This document shows positions 55,621 to 60,988 of a stretch of 60,988 nt of DNA, one piece after another. Below the pieces are notes generated by a model. It did not search any database. It was not told the origin of the DNA and saw nothing but the letters and a program-made list of their open reading frames with translations. The number at the start of each line of letters is the position of its first letter. The first letter of the stretch is position 1. Position numbers and translations under genes: made by a program. This stretch comes from an uncultured Clostridia bacterium (GTDB taxonomy: Bacteria; Bacillota; Clostridia; TANB77; CAG-508). Location of the stretch: the NCBI GenBank assembly GCA_947628395.1, contig CANQZP010000002.1:1-60988 (forward strand), given 5' to 3'.

Positions 55621-57408
55621 TTATAACTCTTTAATTTTTTCTGCAATCTCTCTGGTTATTCCAGGGATTTTAATTAATTCATCTATATCACTATTTATTA
55701 TATTATCTACTGTTCCGAACTTTTTTAGTAACTCTGTTTTTCTCTTTTCTCCTATTCCTTCTATTTCATCCAATTTTGATTTAGTCATTTCTTTATCTCT
55801 TAATTTTCTATGATACTCTATTGCTGTATTATGTACTTCATTTTGAAGATTAGTGATAAATAAAAATAAATTCTCAGAAATAGTAAATTCATTTCTTTCT
55901 TCATTTATAAGTGCTCTGGTAGAATGTTTATCATCTTTTACCATTCCATATACCATTATTTTGTTTTCTAAATCGTATTTTTTTAGTGCATTTTTTATTG
56001 CTCTTATTTGAGTTATTCCACCATCTGCCAATATTAAATCTGGAAGAGTTCCAAAGCCTCCTTTAGGATTTTCTATCGAATGTTTTAATCTTCTTGTTAC
56101 AACTTCTTCCATACATCTAGGATCATCTTGTCCAAATACATTTTTTATTTTAAATCTTCTGGATAAATTCTTTTTTATAATTCCATCTTGAGCTACACAC
56201 ATTCCTGCTACAATAAAAGTACCTGATATATTTGATATATCAAAACTTTCTATTTTTCTAGGAAGTCTATCTAAATTTAAAATTTCTTTTAATTCATTTA
56301 ATATTTCAAACTTATCTTTAGATTTATTTTCTAAAGTAATTTTAGCATTTCTCTCAGCCATCTCTACAAATCTAAGTTTTTCACCCTTTTGAGGATTTTT
56401 AATTTCTACTTTTCTTTTGGCAGACTCTGATAACCAATTTTCAATTATTTCTTTATCATCAATCTCTTCTCTTATCATTATTTTATTTGGAAAATCTAAA
56501 CTATTTAAATAAAACTGTTTAATAAATCCAGACAATATTTCTTTATTATCCATATCTTTTAAATTATCTAGAAAATAATGCCTTCTGTCTATCATTTTAC
56601 TATTTCTTACAAAAAATACTTCTATACATACTGATAAATCATTTCTATATAAACCTATTACATCTATATTATTTTCAGATATATTTGAAACCTTTTGTTT
56701 TTCTGATAATCTTTCGATTGAAAGTTTTCTATCTCTTAAATTTGCTGCTTTTTCAAACTCTAATTTGTTTGATGCATCTATCATCTCATTTTCAATTTCT
56801 TTTAATATTTTATCTGTTTTTCCTTCTAGCAACATCATAATTTGATTTATCTGATTTCTATATTCTTCTTTTGAAACATATCCCATACACGGTGCTAAGC
56901 ATTTTTTGATATGATAGTTTAAACAAGCTCTATCTTTTGATTTAAAGTTTCTACATTGTCTTACTTGAAACTTTTCTTTTATAATATTTAACATCTCTTT
57001 TGCTGCTCCAGGGTTTGCATAAGGTCCGAAATATTTTGCTCCATCATTTTGAATCCTTCTAGTTATATAAATACTCGGATAATCCTCTTTTAATCCAATT
57101 CTAATATATGGATAAGTTTTATCATCTTTTAGTAAAACATTAAACTTTGGTCTATTAGTCTTAATAAGATTACATTCTAATATTAAAGCCTCCGCTTCAT
57201 TATCTGTAACTATATATTCAAAATGATCAACTAAAGAAACCATATTTTCTATTCTTTTAGTTTTATTATTTTTTCTGAAATATTGTTTTACTCTTCTTTT
57301 TAAAGAAATAGCTTTACCTACATATATAATATTATCATCTTTATCTTTCATTATATAAACACCTGATTTATCAGGTAGTTTCTTTAGTTCTGTCTCTATA
57401 TCAAACAT
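55621..57408 (-). CDS. uvrC: Excinuclease ABC subunit C
   Basis: Nucleotide excision repair endonuclease of 595 residues. The N-terminal GIY-YIG domain shows GVYIMKDKDDNIIYVGKA; CLNYHIKKCLAPCMG follows; a UVR segment and the RNase H-like C-terminal nuclease (IESFDISNISG, DLILADGG) and helix-hairpin-helix end (IEGIGEKRKTELLKKFG, IPGITREIAEKIK) complete it. Confidence 0.96.
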   Translation of the reverse strand: MFDIETELKKLPDKSGVYIMKDKDDNIIYVGKAISLKRRVKQYFRKNNKTKRIENMVSLVDHFEYIVTDNEAEALILECNLIKTNRPKFNVLLKDDKTYPYIRIGLKEDYPSIYITRRIQNDGAKYFGPYANPGAAKEMLNIIKEKFQVRQCRNFKSKDRACLNYHIKKCLAPCMGYVSKEEYRNQINQIMMLLEGKTDKILKEIENEMIDASNKLEFEKAANLRDRKLSIERLSEKQKVSNISENNIDVIGLYRNDLSVCIEVFFVRNSKMIDRRHYFLDNLKDMDNKEILSGFIKQFYLNSLDFPNKIMIREEIDDKEIIENWLSESAKRKVEIKNPQKGEKLRFVEMAERNAKITLENKSKDKFEILNELKEILNLDRLPRKIESFDISNISGTFIVAGMCVAQDGIIKKNLSRRFKIKNVFGQDDPRCMEEVVTRRLKHSIENPKGGFGTLPDLILADGGITQIRAIKNALKKYDLENKIMVYGMVKDDKHSTRALINEERNEFTISENLFLFITNLQNEVHNTAIEYHRKLRDKEMTKSKLDEIEGIGEKRKTELLKKFGTVDNIINSDIDELIKIPGITREIAEKIKEL

Positions 57409-57428
57409 AACGCTTCTCCTAAAATTTT

Positions 57429-57452
57429 AGGCTAGCTGTTTTTAGCTAGCCT
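57429..57452 (-). terminator. Hairpin after the Tyr/Asp-rich small protein gene
   Basis: Nine-base perfect stem aggctagct / agctagcct with a six-base loop lies 22 bases past the stop at 57474; minus-strand tail AAAATTTTAG is weakly U-rich. Confidence 0.5.
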
Positions 57453-57473
57453 ATATCTAATTTTACTATAATA

Positions 57474-57722
57474 TTAATAATCCCATGAATTAGTATTATA
57501 ATCGTCATAATCGTAATCATAATCATCATCATCGTCATAATAACTATTATAAATACTATTAGAATTATATGAGTTATATGAATTCAATAAATTTTGCGCA
57601 CTTTTGGCTTTGTCTAATATACTGTGACTATTATATACTGAAACTCCTACTCCTATTCCTAATATTGCCAATATCATAGTAATTAACATTAACGCACCTG
57701 CTTCACTTTTAAATTTTTTCAT
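57474..57722 (-). CDS. Small membrane-anchored protein with Asn/Tyr/Asp-rich tail
   Basis: An 82-residue protein: basic start MKKFKSEAGA, a hydrophobic segment LMLITMILAILGIGVGVSVY, then a tail of low complexity rising in Asn/Ser/Tyr and ending in Asp/Tyr alternation (YYDDDDDYDYDYDDYN). The start resembles a prepilin-like or class III signal, though the classic Glu at position 5 is missing. AAAAGGAG precedes the ATG. It lies between neuB and uvrC. I know no family. Confidence 0.6.
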   Translation of the reverse strand: MKKFKSEAGALMLITMILAILGIGVGVSVYNSHSILDKAKSAQNLLNSYNSYNSNSIYNSYYDDDDDYDYDYDDYNTNSWDY

Positions 57723-57769
57723 TTTTTTCTTCTCCTTTTACTAATTTAAATTTATTATATACTTAAGCT

Positions 57770-58816
57770 TTAATCCATGTCAATATCTTCCCACTCTAAA
57801 TGATAATTTGGCTCTAAATCTCTTTTTGCTTTTTTCCAAAGAACTCTATACATATCTTGAGCTTTTATTCCTAATTTATTAGGGCTTTTAGTTGTTATAT
57901 CTTCTTTTGTGATGGCAGAACCTTTTCTAATTTTTCTTTTTGTAACTATAGTATTAAAATACATTTCCATTTGCTCTTTTTCTTCTTCTAGTGGAACTTT
58001 GTCCCCTTTTTTCATATCATTAATCTGTTTTGCAAAACTTATAAGTTCACTACACTCCTGTCTAGTCATAGACCATTCTACATCTTGATCTATTCTATCT
58101 CTTGTATCTGTAAAATGTTTTTCAACTATAGAAACTCCCATAGTCATAGCAGCATAACAAGAATTATTATTTACAGAGTGGTCTGATAATCCAAAAATAT
58201 TATTTGGAAATGCTTCTTGAAGTTCCTCTATAGCATGTAATCTAATTTTATCAGCTGGTGTTGGATATATATTTGTACAGTGCATAATTACATAATCTTC
58301 ATGATATCTTTTAATTACCTCAACAGCTTCTCGTATAGTTTCTATATTATTCATACCTGTTGATAATAAAATTGGTTTTCTCTTACTAGCTATATATTCA
58401 ACTAGAGGAAAGTTATTCATTTGAGTTGAACTTATTCTATATGCTGGAATATCCATTTTCTCTAATCTATCTACAGCCTCAAAGGAAAAAGGTGCGGAGA
58501 TGAATATCATTCCTTTGCTTTCTACATAATCTTTTAAAGCAATTTCGTCTTTTTCATCTAATGAACATTTCATAATCCAATCATACAAATTACTATTTAC
58601 GCTTTCTATTTGTATATCTTTTGCAAGTGGGCTTAATTCCTTTTCTGGAATATGAGTTTGGTGTTTAATAATTTCTATTCCTGCTTTATGTGCTTCATCT
58701 ACAATTTGTTTAGCAATTTGTAAATTTCCATAGTGATTTGTGGCAATTTCTGCTATTACAACTGGATCATAATCTTTACCTATTTTTCTGTTTTTGATTT
58801 GAATAAATTTGTTCAT
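57770..58816 (-). CDS. NeuB-type nonulosonic acid synthase
   Basis: A 348-residue enzyme that condenses a hexosamine-derived aldose with phosphoenolpyruvate (sialic, legionaminic or pseudaminic acid type). AEIATNHYGNLQIAKQIV, LSTGMNNIETIREAV, FGLSDHS and VEKHFTDTRD are typical, and the C-terminal SAF domain (RKIRKGSAITKEDI) is present. No cytidylyltransferase or epimerase is nearby, so which sugar acid is made is unknown. A palindromic element lies directly upstream. Confidence 0.85.
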   Translation of the reverse strand: MNKFIQIKNRKIGKDYDPVVIAEIATNHYGNLQIAKQIVDEAHKAGIEIIKHQTHIPEKELSPLAKDIQIESVNSNLYDWIMKCSLDEKDEIALKDYVESKGMIFISAPFSFEAVDRLEKMDIPAYRISSTQMNNFPLVEYIASKRKPILLSTGMNNIETIREAVEVIKRYHEDYVIMHCTNIYPTPADKIRLHAIEELQEAFPNNIFGLSDHSVNNNSCYAAMTMGVSIVEKHFTDTRDRIDQDVEWSMTRQECSELISFAKQINDMKKGDKVPLEEEKEQMEMYFNTIVTKRKIRKGSAITKEDITTKSPNKLGIKAQDMYRVLWKKAKRDLEPNYHLEWEDIDMD

Positions 58817-58847
58817 ATTTAATCACATCCCTTTCCAGGCACAAATT

Positions 58848-58970
58848 GGTTGGAAAAGAATTAAATTTTGGCTAGGAAAACGAGTTTGAAATTTATGAGG
58901 CGTACTTATGTACGTTGATTAAATTTCAAATGAAGTTTGACAACGCCAAAATTGTAATTATTTTTCAACC
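58848..58970. repeat. 124-bp element with terminal inverted repeats, copy B
   Basis: Nearly the same sequence as 44756-44879, in the same orientation relative to the downstream gene start. It lies 31 bases ahead of the neuB-type start and 114 bases ahead of glmS. Confidence 0.85.
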
Positions 58971-59027
58971 CTCACCCCTTTTTACACTTGCATTCTATCA
59001 TAAAATGGATTTTTTTTCAATATTTGT

Positions 59028-59055
59028 TTGACTTTTTTCCGTTTTTACATATAAT
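59028..59055 (+). promoter_or_regulatory. Predicted sigma-A promoter of glmS
   Basis: TTGACT (59028-59033) and a perfect TATAAT (59050-59055) with a 16-base spacer. Only about 25 bases lie between likely transcription start and the ATG, so there is no room for a glmS ribozyme. Confidence 0.8.
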
Positions 59056-59084
59056 AATATAAATTTATTTTTTATGGAGGAATT

Positions 59085-60920
59085 ATGTGTGGTATTGTAG
59101 GTTATATAGGTAAGAAAAATGCAAAACCTATATTAATTAATGGTCTTTCGAGATTAGAATATAGAGGTTACGATTCTGCAGGTATTGCTACTATTGAAGA
59201 TGATAAGATTGAAGTTGTAAAATCTAAAGGTAGAGTATCTACTTTAGAATCAATAGAAGATATAAAAAATTTAAAAGGAACTATTGGTATAGCTCATACT
59301 AGATGGGCTACTCATGGGAAACCTTCTAAAGAAAATTCTCATCCTCATTTTGATAACAGTAAAAGCTTTGCTGTAGTTCATAATGGAATTATTGAAAATT
59401 ATATTGAACTAAAAAAATTTTTAACTAATAAAGATTATAAGTTTTATTCTGAAACAGATACTGAAATTATTCCTAATTTGATACATTACTATTACTCTAA
59501 TGATTTAAATGATGATAGTTTAAAATTTTTAAGAGCAGTTACAAAAGCCTGCAGTGAATTAAAAGGAAGTTTTGCTTTAGAAATTTTGTCAAAATTCAAT
59601 CCAACTGAAATAATTGTCGTAAGGCATGATAGCCCATTAGTTATTGGAAAAGGTGACTCAGAAAATTATATAAGCTCTGATATTCCAGCTATTCTTTCAT
59701 ATACTAAAGATTTTTATATTTTAAATGATGATGAGTTTGGAATTCTAACTTCAAAAACTGCTAATTTTTACGATAGTAACTTAAATAAAATAAATAAAAA
59801 GGCAGTTAATATTGATTGGAATTCTTCATCAGCTGAAAAAGATGGATATGAAGATTTTATGCTTAAAGAAATTTATGAACAACCAAATTCTATTAGAGAA
59901 ACTATTGGTTCTAGAATTTCTTTAGATAGCAAATGTTATATTGAAAACATAGATTTTACAAAAAGGTTTTTAAAATCTATAAATAAAATTTATATTGTAG
60001 CTTGTGGAACAGCTATGCATGCTGGCCTTTGTGGTAAAGTAGTATTAGAAGATATTTGTGGTATTCCTACTGAAGTTGATATTGCTTCAGAATTTCGTTA
60101 CAGGAATCCTATTATTGATGAAAAAACTTTAGTAATTTTTATTAGTCAATCTGGTGAGACTGCTGATACTATTGCTGCTTTGAAATTGTCTAAATCTAAA
60201 GGAGCTACAACTATAGCTATTACAAATGTTGTAGGTAGCTCAATTACTAGAGAAGCTGATTATAGTATTTATACACATGCAGGACCTGAAATAGCAGTTG
60301 CTTCTACTAAAGCATATACTGCTCAAGTTGTACTACTTGCAATTTTAGCAATTTATTTTGCTGAGATTTTAGAAATAAATTCTGATAAATTATTAAAATT
60401 GAAAAAATCTATTTTAGAACTTCCTTCTTTAGTTAAAGAAGTATTAAAAAATACTGATGATATTAAAGATTTTGCAAAAAAAGTTTATAAAGAAAAAGAT
60501 ATGTTCTTTTTAGGAAGAGGTATTGATTATACTGTAGCAAGAGAAGCTTCTTTAAAATTAAAAGAAATTTCATATATTCATTCTGAAGCTTATCCTGCTG
60601 GAGAGTTAAAACACGGACCTATTGCACTTATTGAAAATGATGTTACTGTTGTTGGAATTTTAACAGATAGTCATTTATCAAAAAAGACAATTAGTAATCT
60701 CCAAGAAGTTATAACTAGAGGTGCTAAAACATTTATTATAACAAACCAAAATGTTGATAATGATTTTGATAATGTTATAAAAATTCCTAAAATAAATACT
60801 CTACTCTCTCCTATTTTATCTATCATTCCACTTCAACTATTTTCATATTACATTTCAAAAGAAAAAGGATTAGATGTGGATAAACCAAGAAATCTAGCCA
60901 AATCAGTTACTGTTGAATAA
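59085..60920 (+). CDS. glmS: Glutamine-fructose-6-phosphate aminotransferase
   Basis: Makes glucosamine-6-phosphate for peptidoglycan. The 611-residue protein starts MCGIVGYIGKKN (catalytic Cys2), has the glutaminase loop HTRWATHGKPS, two SIS domains (ISQSGETADT; GRGIDYTVAREASLKLKE) and the conserved end DKPRNLAKSVTVE. TGGAGGA precedes the ATG. Unusually for Firmicutes no ribozyme leader is present. Confidence 0.97.
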   Translation: MCGIVGYIGKKNAKPILINGLSRLEYRGYDSAGIATIEDDKIEVVKSKGRVSTLESIEDIKNLKGTIGIAHTRWATHGKPSKENSHPHFDNSKSFAVVHNGIIENYIELKKFLTNKDYKFYSETDTEIIPNLIHYYYSNDLNDDSLKFLRAVTKACSELKGSFALEILSKFNPTEIIVVRHDSPLVIGKGDSENYISSDIPAILSYTKDFYILNDDEFGILTSKTANFYDSNLNKINKKAVNIDWNSSSAEKDGYEDFMLKEIYEQPNSIRETIGSRISLDSKCYIENIDFTKRFLKSINKIYIVACGTAMHAGLCGKVVLEDICGIPTEVDIASEFRYRNPIIDEKTLVIFISQSGETADTIAALKLSKSKGATTIAITNVVGSSITREADYSIYTHAGPEIAVASTKAYTAQVVLLAILAIYFAEILEINSDKLLKLKKSILELPSLVKEVLKNTDDIKDFAKKVYKEKDMFFLGRGIDYTVAREASLKLKEISYIHSEAYPAGELKHGPIALIENDVTVVGILTDSHLSKKTISNLQEVITRGAKTFIITNQNVDNDFDNVIKIPKINTLLSPILSIIPLQLFSYYISKEKGLDVDKPRNLAKSVTVE

Positions 60921-60988
60921 TTCCGTCTTTCCATCTTCATCTAAATCTGTAGGGGCGGGAATGTATAGGGTGAGGCTTTGTAGTGACG
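60921..60988. other. Right window edge, GC-richer non-coding stretch
   Basis: The last 68 bases after glmS include aggggcgggaatgtatagggtgaggc, clearly richer in G than the rest. It could be the start of another repeat cut by the window edge. Confidence 0.3.

Noticed and set aside
58986..59084. glmS ribozyme ahead of glmS
   Set aside because: A good promoter ends about 30 bases before the ATG, leaving no space for the ribozyme, and none of its core sequence is visible.

Overview
The window is a strongly AT-rich stretch of a low-GC Firmicutes chromosome, most likely an anaerobic, spore-forming member of the Clostridia that I cannot name to genus. Spore formation is indicated by spore photoproduct lyase, YqfC, YqfD and a PdaA-type deacetylase. 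Anaerobic life is indicated by an oxygen-sensitive glycyl radical enzyme with its radical-SAM activase. Nearly all genes lie on the minus strand; five lie on the plus strand (40.9, 48.7, 51.3, 54.7 and 59.1 kb).

Layout. 0.1-4.9 kb: spore photoproduct lyase, a calcium-type P-ATPase and a coiled-coil protein. 5.2-38.1 kb: a large cell-surface polysaccharide locus. It makes dTDP-rhamnose (rmlDACB), UDP-galactose (galE) and UDP-galactofuranose (glf). It carries a galactofuranosyltransferase-like enzyme, several other glycosyltransferases, a Wzx-type flippase, a Wzm/Wzt ABC exporter, a GtrA / DPM1-like / GT-C-like lipid-linked sugar set, two methyltransferase-type proteins, metK, a HEPN/MNT toxin-antitoxin pair and a GH25 lysozyme with ricin-type lectin repeats. 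38.1-50.1 kb: housekeeping and sporulation genes (DUF951, gltX, recO, yqzL, era, DUF3048, ybeY, yqfD, yqfC, pdaA, RluA family). 50.1-60.9 kb: an RNA methyltransferase-type gene, a degenerate ROK protein, a GH3 glycosidase, a lone glycosyltransferase, uvrC, a neuB-type synthase and glmS.

Two things stand out. First, four minus-strand genes are each split by a +1 shift, and in all four the shift falls exactly on an in-frame CGG codon. Dropping the C restores one full-length protein with glycine (GGN) at that point. I found no other in-frame CGG in the minus-strand genes. This suggests CGG is poorly decoded or unassigned here and is bypassed by +1 frameshifting. Against it, three plus-strand genes with different codon use carry CGG in frame. 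Second, a glycyl radical enzyme with a dehydratase-like Cys-x-Glu-Pro active site is translationally coupled to the polysaccharide flippase and to its own activase, which suggests an oxygen-sensitive radical step in glycan assembly.

Two families of short palindromic elements occur twice each: an ~80-bp one at 1.2 and 47.6 kb, and a ~124-bp one with terminal inverted repeats at 44.8 and 58.9 kb. One copy of the latter sits directly before ybeY and creates a false N-terminal extension. I saw no rRNA, tRNA, CRISPR array, insertion sequence with transposase, or prophage.
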